From Clitopilus passeckerianus (taxonomy: Eukaryota > Basidiomycota > Agaricomycetes > Agaricales > Entolomataceae), in the NCBI GenBank assembly GCA_944990035.1, contig CALYLX010000066.1:1488001-1552000 (forward strand): a stretch of DNA of 64,000 nucleotides. Direction: 5' to 3'. Positions 11,601 to 22,668 of the stretch are shown in pieces; position 1 is the stretch's first letter; each line of letters starts with the position of its first letter. A program made the translations under genes and the position numbers. The notes beneath the pieces are model-generated. The model ran no database searches and was not told where the DNA came from. It saw only the letters and a program-made list of their open reading frames with translations.

Positions 11601-13069
11601 GGTGTGCCGAGAACGAGCTTGGTTTTGACCGGATATATTTGGATAAGTTCCCAAACCAGAGGTAGATTGGCCACAATGATGCTGTGCCAAAATTAGCAAG
11701 TCTGGTAGAGTCCGAGTACAGGAACAAGGGTACGACAGCGGTTTCTAAGGTCCATCCCTCGACAGGAACAATGTTGTCTTCAAGATCAAAGAATGCATCA
11801 GATGTATAGGCCTCGCCGTAGACACGTTCTGCTGGCTCAGAATCTGACAGTTTCCACATCTCTTTGAAGCCTTTCCAGTGAAACCGTTGAGAGGCATGGT
11901 CTTCGACTGCAGATTTGACGACCTCGACAAGATTTTGGTGATGAAATTTGACCTCAAGTGTGGGTACGTCAGCCTCAGAATCATGAGTCTCCCCTGTCGA
12001 TGGTAAAAGAACCTGAATAGCACTCTCAGTCCAGTTGTCATTTGACGAAAAGGGTAGGGGTATCATCTTTGGCCCTGGACTTCTCATGCAAACCATCCAA
12101 GCGCTGATTTTCCCAAGATGAACTAAAGTCGAGCAGATCAGAAACATGAAAGTCAGGTGCTGTGAGAACCTGATACACCAGCCGATCAAGATCAGCCAGC
12201 CTCTTTGTGCCTGAACTGTGGAACCAAGTCATGAGATGGAAAACCGTAGCATTTGGGAAGGGGAAGTAATAGTCCTGGGCCGCTGTAGAGGTGCCTCGCC
12301 CAAATCCTGCAAGTGGATTTGCGCTGTAGGTAGCACCATCGGATTCCCGGATGAAAGTTGGTGCATCTGCCACATAGTGGATAGTTATTTCCGCATCAGG
12401 GTCCAGTCCTGAGATGGTAATGACCGATATTGGCGGAATAATCCCATCTCATTTGGCTCGGTCTGAATAATAACTGCAGGCTCAGTGGCATCTTCAAGCT
12501 CTGGTGGGGGAGTGTTGACACAACGACACTTGGTGCGGTGAGCATTTGCTTGGGCAGCAGCAATGGGAGCCTGAAGCGCTGGCTTGGACCTTGGTAATGG
12601 GGTGGGTTCCGATGGCAATTGATCTGGTGCCTTTCGTGCCAAATTGCGTCGGCCTCGCCGAAGAGCAATTGGCAGGTCATCGCGAGGATCAGGGTCAAGT
12701 GCAGGGTCAGATGCAGGGACAGGTTCAGTTAAGGCAGAGGTCCCAGTCATGTCCAGCTCTTGAATTGACGAGGAGGCAGTCAGTGTTGTCCCAATATCCA
12801 AGTCTAGCTCCTGAGAGGCTCGAGACTCCTAGAACAATAGATTTGTTAGCTCAAGAACCCGTAGATTTACAAGGACTAGATACATTTGACCCAAGCAAGG
12901 GGAGTTCATTAACATTTGTTGACAGAGCTGCAGGGTCGACAGCTAGATGCTTTCGATTGATCCTGAGCTTGGATGACCCTGCGGTTTGACAAATATTCTG
13001 ATGAGCCTTTAGCTCACGACTGCTATTGAAAACCTTGGGACAGAAGGGACATCTATCAATCCTATCCAT
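8644..13069 (-). pseudogene. Plavaka-type transposase 1, nearly complete with two frameshifts
   Basis: The start is ATG at 13069, giving MDRIDRCPFCPKVF, an N-terminal C2H2 zinc finger (CPFC...H..IC). A 55-base intron (12829-12883) leads to a Pro/acidic linker. The Plavaka core follows: PFPNATVFHLMTWF, TSDAFFD, ASLWPIYLWFGN, FSAHHLAYLPS, FLRRELIQAVW, PRFFAYSADYPEK, MHEYELGVW, VPPFGRSTIGRF, WWHALAKLRLHTDSSL, PFCYARVIGVFH and DRDMFMRF. Introns at 11531-11580 and 11256-11303 join the frames cleanly. The C-terminal ~80 residues are acidic. One-base frameshifts near 12400 (before PDAEITIHYV) and near 12060 (before FSSNDNW) disable it unless they are sequence errors. Plavaka proteins are CACTA-like DDE transposases of basidiomycetes. 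The gene is divergent from the one at 13228. Confidence 0.85.
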
Positions 13070-13227
13070 GAGAATTGCTATGATTGCAGCCAAAATGCTG
13101 CAGAATAACAAGATTCTCATTGGGTTTCTTCAATAGTGAGCACAATGAGGCCGGACCGACACTTAAGGTGGCTGATGATCGGAGTTTCAATTCTTATCTT
13201 ATCTTGTAACCACCACCATCACCACCC

Positions 13228-14887
13228 ATGCCGCCACCAAACGCCCAGACTCAAGTGCCCACGTTGTTAGCTAACAATTGGGCACTTGTCAAAGCTCTTC
13301 GAGGCGGTCTGGATACGGCCTTTGCAGCATGCTCTGGAAAGGAGCTGTAAGTGACAGTCTCATTTATGGAGAATCTCTATCGCCTGACTGGACCACTGGC
13401 GCAGTGGCACCGACTAGGGAAACTGCTTCTACGTCTTGTGGATCCATTCCTTGGCGCCAATCATATCATCCTTGCTGGATTAAGGGCAGAGGGGCTGCTG
13501 GATGAAGAAGCCTCCAACACGGAAGACATCCCATCAGACAGCGACGAAGAGGACGACCCAGATATGGATGAAGCCAAGGCTAGGAAAGCCGCTCGTCATA
13601 TGGCGCGGTAAGTGTCTAGCCACATCATATAATACTCTAGCTACTCACATACTAGGCAGGCATTGCCAAGAGTGTCGAGCTCTCGAATTAATCGCATATA
13701 GACGGGTTTGCAGGCTGAACAAGCGGTTCCCAAAGCTTATCCGCTTTCTTCTTCAACTCGAATCTGGCCCCGACACAGGGTATCATGATAGTCTGCTTCC
13801 AGATTTAGCTAAAGTGGTGTGTATTTGACGCATATATCTAGTTTCACGGATACTTATGGGCTTTTCCAGCTCGAAGATGGCCTCACCTCTGCTGGAACTG
13901 CCGACACTTCAAAAATTCGGAAGGATATCCTCGATATATGTGAAAACGACAAGCAGTTTTTTGAACACTTCCAGAATCCTCGCCCCAAGTCAAAGGTGGC
14001 CCGTGGCTTCAACCATTTCCACACCGGTTACCTCCTGTGCCCTGCAAATCAGGCTACAAAGTACAACAATGCGTAAGCCTGCCCTTTTCTAGCTACATCC
14101 GCTCTCTGCTTACAATTTTCCGAGCAAATTAGGTATCAATTGCTACTTAAAAGTGGGAAAGTCGTCATCACAGCTGTTGATTTCCCCGTTTTCATGTACG
14201 ACGACACCCGTGACGATGACGTGGGTGTTCTTCAAGGTCTGTGTTGCAGTTTCATCCTAATCGACGTGAGTACTATCCCTCTGCTGATCCCTTGAGCACT
14301 GATTCATGAATTTCCAGAGCTGCCGGCATATGCTGTTTGGTAACGGCACCAAGGTTATCGATGGCAAAGTTTGGCCGCCGACCAAGGACGCCGTTGCTGC
14401 AAAATTTGAACTCACAGAGGTGACCGCAGCTACCATCGCATACACTGCCTGCCAGGTAAGTCTAATCGTTTGCAACGCCTGGTTTCTAACTCTCCTAGGT
14501 TCGATTTGCTCTCAATTTGCTTACTTCTTGGGGTGTTCACGATGGTGCTTTCGTGAATCGTGAATTTTACTACAATATTTTGGGGCTCTTTCGTGATTAT
14601 GAGGAATGGGGTAACGAGACCCTTGCATTTTGGAACGAGTAAGTTCAATGTTCTAATATTCGTCTCTCCACACCTAATAATTTCTGCTTACCAGCGCACT
14701 CTTCAATGCCAACATGTCAACTACTTGCACCAAGCGCAAGGCGCCGCGATGCCCTCCCGGCCCCGAAAGCGATATAGGCGGCCTCAAACGAGCACGCAAC
14801 AACCGACTTCATAAAGAATGCAAAGAGGAACTCAAACAGAACCAACCCCGTGAAGAAGAGGAGCCTCAAGAGGAAGACGACGACTAG
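13228..14887 (+). CDS. Unrecognised partner gene, divergent from Plavaka transposase 1
   Basis: The first ATG is at 13228, only 158 bases from the start of Plavaka transposase 1 on the other strand. Coding pieces are linked by short GT-AG introns: ENLYRLTGPLAQWHRLGK; an acidic stretch ending in KARKAARHMAR; RRVCRLNKRFPKLIRFLLQ; KVARGFNHFHTGYLLCP; VVITAVDFPVFMYDD; CRHMLFGNGTKV; TAATIAYTACQVRFALN; FYYNILGLF; and a basic then acidic tail ending at 14887. The pattern HTGYLLCP with a later IAYTACQVRFAL belongs to a conserved basidiomycete family of unknown function that I recall often seeing among transposons. I cannot name it with certainty. An in-frame TAA at 13348 sits at a GTAAGT donor-like site, but no acceptor in the right phase was found; either the true start is ATG 13366 or the copy is damaged. 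Confidence 0.6.
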
Positions 14888-15561
14888 CTTCAAGTTACTC
14901 ATTTACTTCAACAGTATTACCTTGCCCGCCACTTGTGGACTCGCTTTCGGACTTTTAGTTGCTGCCTGGTTTCCCGGAAATGTACTCACTCTCGTCTCGG
15001 CTTGTACCCTCTACTTACGCTACCACTCTGTGCTGTAAAACTGACGTATTAATAATAAAATTTGCTGATTAGAATAACTCTTGACCGTGACATGAGAATT
15101 GACAAGCAATCGGCAGGTACCATTATCATAATAGCAGGCTGATAAACCTGACAGATATTAATATTGCATCACAAGATTAGTAAAGAATGAAAATGCAATG
15201 GCTATTGTCGAGAGGAATGACTGATTCAATGAGAAAGTTGAGCTGTTGCTCTCGAGGTCCATTCTAGAGTCAATGACCTGTCATCGGGGGAACAAATTTT
15301 TTCTCGAGCCTCAAAACACGTTGTTGATTATTGAAAGCCACCTCCCATGATCAAGGGCAGATGCTATGACATCATCTTGGTCCATGAATATCCGCACATT
15401 CAGACCACACTTGGGGGATAATTCACCTCAACTGTGATGTCATTTGAATGATCAAATTTGCTTGCCAAAAAAAGAGGTTCCATACAAGGGATTATACTAT
15501 TTCCTATAATTATTTGAGCTGACAGCCTATAAAGCGGCTAATGAGGCCTTCCAAGGCCTCG
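14888..15561. other. Intergenic stretch without a supported gene
   Basis: AT-rich sequence with only short frames. GATTCAATGAG near 15220 repeats a word seen near 8130, on the far side of the Plavaka-1 pair. That is weak evidence for shared terminal repeats. Confidence 0.4.
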
Positions 15562-16209
15562 TCACAGAGTGGCCCATTTGCTGATGAAGATCCCGTTTTC
15601 AAGCGAGGTGATGTCATGGGACAGTCTTTCAAAAACCTTGGTGCGTGCTTCCAGGTAGAGGAGTATCTCAGGGAGAGGTGTTACCTTCATCTCATGGATG
15701 ACATGGAGGCAGACACTCTCGATGTACACTAGTGGTGAAGGGCATGACAGCGAGCGAAAGGTGGCAGAATAATGATTGAGACGGCACATAAGGTGTTGGA
15801 CAGGGCTTTTGAGCACTGAATGGTTTGTTCAATGTTTCCAACTAGAGATTCAGCATGTTCTAGTCCCATAAAGGTACAAATCCAAGAAATTCATGAATAC
15901 CTTGCGTCTGAGCATGAGCTGGGACTTTCTTGTGTGATATGAGTTGCATAGGTTGCCCTCCATCGAGAATTGATCTCCCAATAATGCCTTGAGCAGAAGA
16001 ACACAATCAGGACTGAGGAAAGATACGCTTCTGAGTAGAAACAGACCTGTAGTATAACTTCTGACTTTTTGCTCGGTTGGCTGCACGTCTTTCTTCTGGG
16101 GAGTGGCAGAGTGTAGGTCGTGGCATGAGGTTGACTTGAGAATACTACGAAAACCTGACTGATCTTCTGTGCTTCGTCTGACCTTTTCAAATTCATGGAT
16201 TTTGGGCAT
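15562..16209 (-). CDS. Possible multi-exon gene, not recognised
   Basis: An ATG at 16209 opens MPKIHEFEKVRRSTEDQSG and continues basic and charged. Candidate introns follow near 16050 and 15890. A second frame at 15816-15562 (SPVQHLMCRLNHYSA... to FISKWATL) could be the 3' exon. No domain is recognised. Splicing was not confirmed by a known protein pattern, so the model may be wrong or the gene may be a remnant. It lies about 300 bases downstream of the better-supported gene at 16504-17270 on the same strand. Confidence 0.3.
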
Positions 16210-16503
16210 AATGCTTCTCCAATATCATGATTATACCGGGTATATACTCAAAAGCCTATTTTACTGCGCCTTGGAGCGTAAATACAGGGCGAGAGAGACA
16301 GAGAGTCTGAAAGACTACCTTGCACAGAGCTTGGGGGTTCTTAGCGATCGCCTAATTAAGAAGAGAACATGGCTTTGGTGTTTGCATTTTGGCGCAAATG
16401 CGGCACGTACAAGCCTGATTCACGATACAGCGGAGTAGCAAATCATGAAAATCACATTTGAAGATTGGCTTTTACAGAAGTAACCTGGATTTAGAGTATT
16501 AAT

Positions 16504-17270
16504 CTATATATCCTTCGCTTCAATAGCATTCCCGTGGCAATCAACCTCGATGATATCATCATAGTTTGCCCCATCGTGTCCACAGACGGCCACATTGGAA
16601 TCCAAACTCTCATCGAGATACAAATTACCAATCTTGCCTGCAAGCATTGCCTGAGTGGAAAGGATGCAAAACAGACAGTAGGCCCTCCGCAACCATCCTC
16701 ATCTCAAAAGGTGTGCATGCTCACCCTGAATGTGGAGATCAGATTCTATCAGAAAGCTCATGCATAGATCAACCCACTGATAGTAGGATTTCGCAATTTG
16801 GCATTCACGGGCAAAGTCACAGATTACAGCTTTGCATTCACCAACTTTCGGGCCCTTGAGACACCTATGGCAAGTAAGAGTGCCTCGAGATACTTCTGAA
16901 TAAGAAAATGGAATGTTAGGGTTGAAAACAGCAAATAGACATAAATACCTACTGTTTTCAATCACAACAGAAGAATTAGAATCACGGGAAGGTCCGTCAA
17001 TGGTAACACCAGCTATAATTGTGAATAAGGATTGTTACCTGTATATGTGGTTCGCGTACCTTGCGAGCAGTCAATTTTGTAGCCTCTCGCCAACAAGAAG
17101 CCATAGAGTTGGTTGAGGACATGTTGATCAACAGCAACAACTTGATGGTTAGTAGCTGGAACCATTGCGGGGGGAAGAAACAATGAATCGGTTGACAACG
17201 CCAGCAGCCATCCTTTTAATGTCCCCATAACGTACTCGGAGAGGTCCGAAAAGGAAGCGTCCAGACACAT
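16504..17270 (-). CDS. Unrecognised four-exon gene with clean splicing
   Basis: ATG at 17270 gives MCLDASFSDLSEYVMGTL. Three canonical introns join open frames in phase. The first (GTACGCG...TTATAG) gives YKIDCSQ-AGVTIDG. The second (GTAGGTA...TTCAG) leads into SRGTLTCHRCLKG. The third (GTGAGCA...TTGCAG) gives ESDLHIQ-GKIGNLYLDESL. The product ends NAIEAKDI at 16504 after about 175 residues. It contains a CHRC...ECKAVIC cysteine cluster and no membrane segment. I do not recognise the family. The gypsy LTR begins 17 bases upstream of the start, so the promoter, and perhaps a 5' exon, was lost or replaced. Confidence 0.55.
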
Positions 17271-17286
17271 TATAATGTGCAACCCA

Positions 17287-17751
17287 TGTTAAGCTAGTAT
17301 CGCTACTCACTTAAACAAGTATCAAGAGTTCAGCTGCTTAGTCTTCTACCAGCCTTTGTAGAGACGAGCGAGAGTAATCGAGCAAGTCAAAGTTAAAGCA
17401 AATAGCGATGTATAGGCTTTTAGGTCAAGCTGAGGAAGCAAGACCAAAAGCGTGAAAGTATTTATACAAGATTGGTAAGGCTAAGGGTTGGGCATTGTGC
17501 AGCAATGCTGTGTAAGTAAAAATAGGTATGACTCAGAGTGAGTTGGGGTAAGAGTCACTATGAGTCACAATAAGTAAATATAGTACAAGTATCTCATGAT
17601 CGTGAGAATACTGAGTAATCAATGTAAGAAAAATGAGTAATGCGCAGCATTGTAAGGTAATCAAGTAGGAGTAAGCGGGTCGAAGTAGTAACAGTGAATT
17701 AGTAAGAGGAAAAAAGAGTCTGGGTGCGTATCCAAGGTAACTGTAATATTA
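17287..17751 (-). repeat. 3' LTR of the gypsy element (family B)
   Basis: The plus strand starts TGTTAAGCTAGTATCGC. The same sequence starts the split LTR at 22638, and the segment from about 17310 to 17580 matches 25317-25583. It contains a TCTCATGATCGTGAGA palindrome and TGAGTCA blocks like family A, so the two LTR families are related. The 17751 boundary next to CCCTCTTGC (a polypurine tract on the minus strand) is approximate. Confidence 0.8.
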
Positions 17752-17813
17752 CCCTCTTGCTAGCGCTGAAGTCACCTGACTTCAATTCTTTCTTTTGCCC
17801 CAGAAGTGGCAGT

Positions 17814-18459
17814 CTATGTTCTTCCAGTACCGTTGTGGGCATTTAACCGGGTAATGGCCTGGGCCGCGATGATGACACAGACAACAAACAAAATGAAAGC
17901 AATGACATTGTTGATGTCTGCCTCCACAGATGTAACATCTGAACCATCGCAGTGGAATTGGTTAGTTGGCGAGGTATCCGGTATGCGGCGCCTTCTGGGA
18001 CGAGATTGTCGAGGAAGAGGGTTCACCAGAGTTGGTGAATCTGACTTGGGTGGGCTTTCGAATGCGGAGAGGTAGGGTGTTGCTGGTCGTGACATTGGGG
18101 TCAATATTCTCCTTGTTTTTATCTTGTTCTTCGGGGTTAGTCTTGACGAATGGGTTATGTTTGATTTTTGCGGCGGTTTCTAAGTTGACGACTGGGGGGA
18201 ATTCTTGGAGGGTTCCTCGAACCTGACGTGGCATGAGAATCATCGGTTCTTCAGTGGTTTGATCTTCCTCAGGCCCCCAGGGATTGGCGGCAAGGGTTTC
18301 GAAATCTGTCTCCTTCGGGTTGGGGAACCAACTTCGTCGCTCAGGATAGTGCTGATCGAGGAAGGCTGTACCCCCAGCAGCAAAGAAGAGGTCGGTAAGG
18401 GTTTCCTCCATGCGTTGTTCAGAGCTGTCAAGAGCTCGATCAAGTTCTGCTCCATTCAT
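17814..18459 (-). pseudogene. 3' tail of the gypsy element with a membrane-like segment
   Basis: The integrase stops at 18496 (HNK-stop), but the next codons read VHAVTAQTPFYLMNGAE, a normal integrase C-terminal stretch. The frame then becomes a Pro/Asn-rich acidic sequence that does not look like gypsy integrase (DQHYPERRSWFPNP, NKENIDPNVTTSN). In an overlapping frame (18104-17814) it ends with the hydrophobic run VIAFILFVVCVIIAAQA. This may be a third, env-like or accessory ORF brought next to integrase by a deletion, or unrelated DNA. Function unknown. Confidence 0.45.
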
Positions 18460-18495
18460 TAAATAGAATGGAGTTTGTGCAGTGACAGCGTGAAC

Positions 18496-19419
18496 TCATT
18501 TGTTGTGGGCAAATTCCATCAGGGGAATTAGTTCTAGCCATTTCTCGGGGTTGTTGGCGCAGAATAGTCGGAGATAAGCGCCAATATCTTGGTTGACACG
18601 TTCAGTTTCTCCGTCAGCTTGGGGATGGTATGCGGTTGTTAGGGAAAGCTTGATTCCCAGGAGCCGTCCTAGTTCTTGAAATACTTTGGATGTGAATTGT
18701 GGACCTCTGTCAGATATCAGTTTGTCGGGAAGTCCAAATCTTCTGTAGACAGTGTCCAAGTAGTTATTGGCAGTGCCTAGGGCATCAATGGTCTTTTTGC
18801 AAGGGATTGAAATTACCCCCTTACTAAGGCCATGGTCTACCACGACCATGAGTGAGTCATACCCATTAACCTCAGGGAGATCCGTAATGAAATCTGTAGA
18901 GGCAAGTTCAAAGGGTCGTGTGGCAGTAAATTTGATTGGGTTCAGGGGAGGTGCCATGGGATGTGTATTGACTTTCATCTGTTGGCAAGGGGCACATCCA
19001 TCAATGTAGGATTTGACAGTTCCAAACATTCTGGGCCACCAATAATGTTCAGAAATTAACTCCATCGTTTTGAATGCTCTGGGGTGTCCGGCCATGGGTG
19101 TGTCATGATACTTCTGTATGAGGCTTCGTTGTAGGGTAGCGTCATTAGGGATGTAGCATCGCCCCCTGAAGAAGAGGAGAGAGTCCTCTACCTTCCAGTC
19201 GGCTAAAGCTGATTTGATCGGAGTAGAGTGGTTCTTCAGATGTCGTATTGCTTCAGTGAAGAATTCATCTTTCATCATGCGTTCAGCAAACTCTGCGTTA
19301 AGTTCGGTGTCGATTGCTCGGATGAAGAGTTTATCAGGTAGCATGGTGATATCCTCATTGTCGGTGTCATGGTCTAGAATGTGATCTGCTCGTCGGGATA
19401 GTTCGTCAGATTGGATCAT
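18496..19419 (-). pseudogene. Gypsy integrase
   Basis: An open frame of 307 codons has the HHCC zinc-binding region (KYHDTPMAGHPRAF, then CAPCQQMK) and the DDE core: D in ASTDFITDLP, D in LISDRGPQF, E in GETERVNQD. The integrase joins element cDNA to host DNA. The frame begins inside the RNase H/integrase linker (MIQSDELSRRADHI) and ends early at HNK-stop. As part of a dead element it is unlikely to be expressed usefully. Confidence 0.85.
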
Positions 19420-20400
19420 CTGAGTTCCTGGTACATGAACTAGGTTCAGGTCATATTGGGAGAGGAGTAAACTCCTTCGTGCTTGTCATCGGCTAAGCTT
19501 CTGTGGCGTTTGGTAGTAGGTCAGGTTCTTATGGTCGGAGAATACCGTGACAGGGTGGGCTGATCCTTGTAGATAGTGTCGCCAAGTTTCCAGTGCTCTG
19601 ACTATAGCGAGTAGTTCCCTGTCGTAGATTTCGTAGTTCTATTCAGTTGGGGTGAAGGAGTGGGAAATGTATCCACAAGGGTGCCAGTCGTTATTTTTGT
19701 CTCGTTGGCATAGCACTGCTCCTGTTGCCCACTTGGATGCATCACATTCAATGGTGAATGGTTTCGTTGGATCGGGCATCGTGAGTATGGGTGTCTCTGC
19801 GAACCTTTTCTTCAGAGCTTTGAATGCTTCTTTTTGTTTCTTTCCCCATGTAAAGGGCTGATCTTTCTTGGTGAGATCGTTCAGGGGTCAGGCTAGTTCT
19901 GCATATTTCCCTATGAACCTTCGTTGATTAACCATCCTTCATCGATCATGTCTCTGAAGATGTGGTTCATCATTGCTTGAAATGTTGCTGGGGAGTTACA
20001 TAGTCCAAAGAACATAATGGTGGGTTCAAACAAGCCTTGATTTGTTTTGAAGGCTGCTTTCCACTCATCGCCTTCTTTGATCTGGACATTATAATATCCC
20101 CATCGGATGTCTAGTTTTGTGAAAATCTTTGCTCCTTTGAGTTTGTCGAGTAGGTCGCTGACTAGTGGTAAAAAGTAGGCATTCTTGACAGTGCCACTGT
20201 TGAGGTATTGGTAATCTTGGCAGGGTCGTAGTGCGTTTGCTTCTTTCTTTGCTACAAAGAAGAAGGGTGATGCTTGGGGTGATTTCGAGGGTCGGATGTA
20301 TCCTTTCCATAAGTTTTCTTCGAGAAATTTGTCCATTTCGGCTTGCTCGTTTGGGTTGAGGGGATAGACCTTGCAGTCTTTTGGAACAAAATCTGGTTTG
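19420..20400 (-). pseudogene. Gypsy reverse transcriptase/RNase H with the YxDD region deleted
   Basis: RT fingers and palm are readable ([42 protein letters not shown]). After the [11 protein letters not shown] stretch the frame jumps directly to GKYAELA and PLNDLTKKDQPFTWGKKQ. The block carrying the catalytic YxDD pair, roughly 100 codons in this family, is missing. The RNase H-like part ([41 protein letters not shown]) has stops at PTE-stop-NYE and LSR-stop-QAR. The enzyme cannot copy RNA. Confidence 0.85.
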
Positions 20401-20691
20401 AGATCAATGGCATGATCCTAGGGTCATGATGGAGGGAATCGTTCTGATGCTTCTTTCTCAAAGACTTTCTTGAATTTGTGGTATTCAGGGGGAATTAGGT
20501 CTTCAAGTCTTTTCTCGATTTCTTCGGTCTTTTGATGTTCTGAAGCCTGGGAGATGGACGTCTTGGTGCAGATCCAGACATTCTGGGTTGGTATGAATCG
20601 TAGTGATCCTCTGTCATGGGTAATTCGGGAGATGTTGGCGGATTCTTCTGGTCTCAGGTTCTTGATGTTCGTTCGTTAATGGGGAGTAGGC

Positions 20692-21285
20692 TCATTCAAA
20701 TATCCCCATTACTGGTTCTCCTTTCACATAGGCAATAACCAGGTCTTCTTCCATATTGGGTTCGTTCGGTGGTGTTTCAAGGGGTTTGGGTTCATCGGGT
20801 ACATTGGGAATGTCTGGATGTGATTCCTCTGTTGCGGCTAGTCGTCTGATCTGGACTTGGGCAAGGGCTGTGCGTAGCGGAGATATCTTGACACATTTGG
20901 GGTTAATGAATAGTGTCCCTTTTTGCCAGTTGATTTCTGGATTTATTCGCTTCAGCCATGGGGGTCCAAGGATCAGGTGTTCGTTCTCTAATCCGGTGAC
21001 CAGGCACTGTTCTGACGCCTTGTGTTTCCCTATCCCTATATCAACCCAAGTGTAATGAGTAATTTGCCCTGTTTTGTTGATAGTGCCGTCAACATTTTTG
21101 GCAGTGAGAGGTTGTCGGAGGGGATGTGTTTTAATTCGATGGCGGGCGACAAATTCTTTGTCGATGAATAGTCCTTGAGCACCTGAGTCGACTAGTGCTT
21201 TTGTTTTAACGGTTTTTTCTTCATTCGGGGCAGAGACCTTTATGGGTAGACACATAGATTTATCAAAAGGTTCTGCATATGACAT
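20692..21285 (-). pseudogene. Gypsy aspartic protease
   Basis: The frame contains ALVDSGAQGLFIDKEFV, the D-S-G active-site motif of retropepsin-like proteases, and a later LILGPPWLK, the usual C-terminal signature of gypsy proteases. It lies between Gag and RT as expected. In life it would cleave the polyprotein. A stop separates it from Gag (frame ends at 21360) and from RT. Confidence 0.8.
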
Positions 21286-21359
21286 AGAAGAAATCAGTGT
21301 TATGGCGGGTTCAGACGTTGATACTGGCCGCCCTTCTAAAAATCCTTATCAAGCTCCTC

Positions 21360-22553
21360 CTAGAACTTGTCTAGTTCTTCTGCTTCCAATGCTCTGATGG
21401 TCCAGACAAGATCTTTGATATTTTTCTTGCCGTAAGAGTTGGTGCTAGTGGATTGCTTTCCTCCTCTGCGTTCTGGGCATTCTCGAGAGCGATGTCCTTT
21501 CTTGAAGCAACGGAAGCATTTTCCTTTCTTCATTAACTCCTTCCTTTTTTCAAAAGATAAGGTGTCAATGTCCATAGCATTTGGGTCTGTTGTGGTATGG
21601 GTGTTGTGGGAGTTTGCATGGGCAATAGGGGGAAGTCCTCTGTTGCAGCGGATGACATTCTGTCCTTGACGCCATTGTGCATCAAATTGGGCGGCATGGT
21701 CATACCATCCATCAATTGTTGTGGGAAGAGTGGGGAGGTTATAGATCTTCTCGATGATCTTGGAGTTGAGTCCTTTCTGGAAGAATTCGATCTTTGTCTT
21801 TTCGTCAGAAATTCCCGAGGCGGCGATAAGGACTTTAAATTGAGAGATGTAGTCATCAATTTGTCCTTTCTGGGTGAGAGCGTCTAAAGACGCAAATGCT
21901 TGTCCTTCTCTGTCTACTGGGAAAAAGGTGTTGACAAATTCTTTTTCGAACTGCTTGAAGTCAGGAAAGATAATGTCATTATCTTTGTCACTATAGTTTT
22001 GGCAGAAAGATCGTTTCCATGCCAAGGTGGTTCCCTTTTTCAAAAAGGAAAGTGCAAAGGCAATCTGTTTGTTGTTGTCGTCATAGATGTGTTGATTCAG
22101 GGTCAGGTACATCTTGACTTCCAACAACCAAACTTTGGCGTTTCTTCGGTCACCATTATATTCAAATGGTTGTCCGATTCGGAGTTTGGCGAGTTTCTTT
22201 GTTTCAGGGTTATTTTGATCCATCGTTTGTTGTTCCTGTCTCGGGGTCTGTGTGGGTGTCGGAATGTGGGTCTGTCTGTGGGGTTCTGATTCTGTTTCTG
22301 ATTCCAGTTCGGGGTCTGTTAGTGGTTTAGGTTCGGGGATAGTTACTTCAGCAAAGTAAGAGTCGTCGAGGTTAGCGCCAAATTGAAATTTGTGCGGGTC
22401 TTCTTCTTTCGGTACCAAGTGTCTCCACCTGTTTGCGTTGTGATCGAACTCTGCGTAAGTACTGTCATCGAGTTGTACTATGTTGGCTATTCCTGTGGAA
22501 GTTGAAGCGTTCGGTGGTCTTGAGAGAGACGTGGTTTCAGTGAGTTCTTGCAA
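21360..22553 (-). CDS. Gypsy Gag protein, open frame
   Basis: A 397-residue frame. The N-terminal ~115 residues are low-complexity and acidic. The capsid-like domain follows (GQPFEYNGDRRNAKVWLLEV, FPDFKQFEKEFVNTFFP, YISQFKVLIAASGI). Near the C-terminus is a CCHC zinc knuckle, CFRCFKKGHRSREC. Gag packages element RNA into virus-like particles. This is the least damaged part of the element. Confidence 0.85.
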   Translation of the reverse strand: MQELTETTSLSRPPNASTSTGIANIVQLDDSTYAEFDHNANRWRHLVPKEEDPHKFQFGANLDDSYFAEVTIPEPKPLTDPELESETESEPHRQTHIPTPTQTPRQEQQTMDQNNPETKKLAKLRIGQPFEYNGDRRNAKVWLLEVKMYLTLNQHIYDDNNKQIAFALSFLKKGTTLAWKRSFCQNYSDKDNDIIFPDFKQFEKEFVNTFFPVDREGQAFASLDALTQKGQIDDYISQFKVLIAASGISDEKTKIEFFQKGLNSKIIEKIYNLPTLPTTIDGWYDHAAQFDAQWRQGQNVIRCNRGLPPIAHANSHNTHTTTDPNAMDIDTLSFEKRKELMKKGKCFRCFKKGHRSRECPERRGGKQSTSTNSYGKKNIKDLVWTIRALEAEELDKF

Positions 22554-22637
22554 GAGTGGTGTACCTCTTGCAGTCGGGTGGTTGGTGGTTGTGGCCTACG
22601 CTTGCGATGAGCAGGCTATCAGATCAGCTTGACCTTT

Positions 22638-22668
22638 TGTTAAGCTAGTATCGCTACTCGCTTAAACA
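22638..22668 (-). repeat. 5' LTR of the gypsy element, first piece
   Basis: TGTTAAGCTAGTATCGCTAC matches the start of the LTR at 17287. It is interrupted after the target CTTAAACA (22661-22668) by the element at 22669-25308, and resumes at 25317. Confidence 0.85.

Larger units (their letters stand above)
17752..22637 (-). mobile_element. Decayed Ty3/gypsy retrotransposon, internal region
   Basis: The minus-strand order is Gag (22553-21360), protease (21285-20692), RT/RNase H (about 20400-19420) and integrase (19419-18496), then an unusual tail with a possible membrane segment (18459-17814). Integrase lies 3' of RT, which is the gypsy order. The 3' LTR is at 17287-17751. The 5' LTR is split between 22638-22668 and 25317-25583 by a younger insertion and cut at 25584 by a copia LTR. 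In-frame stops and an RT deletion make it inactive. Confidence 0.88.
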
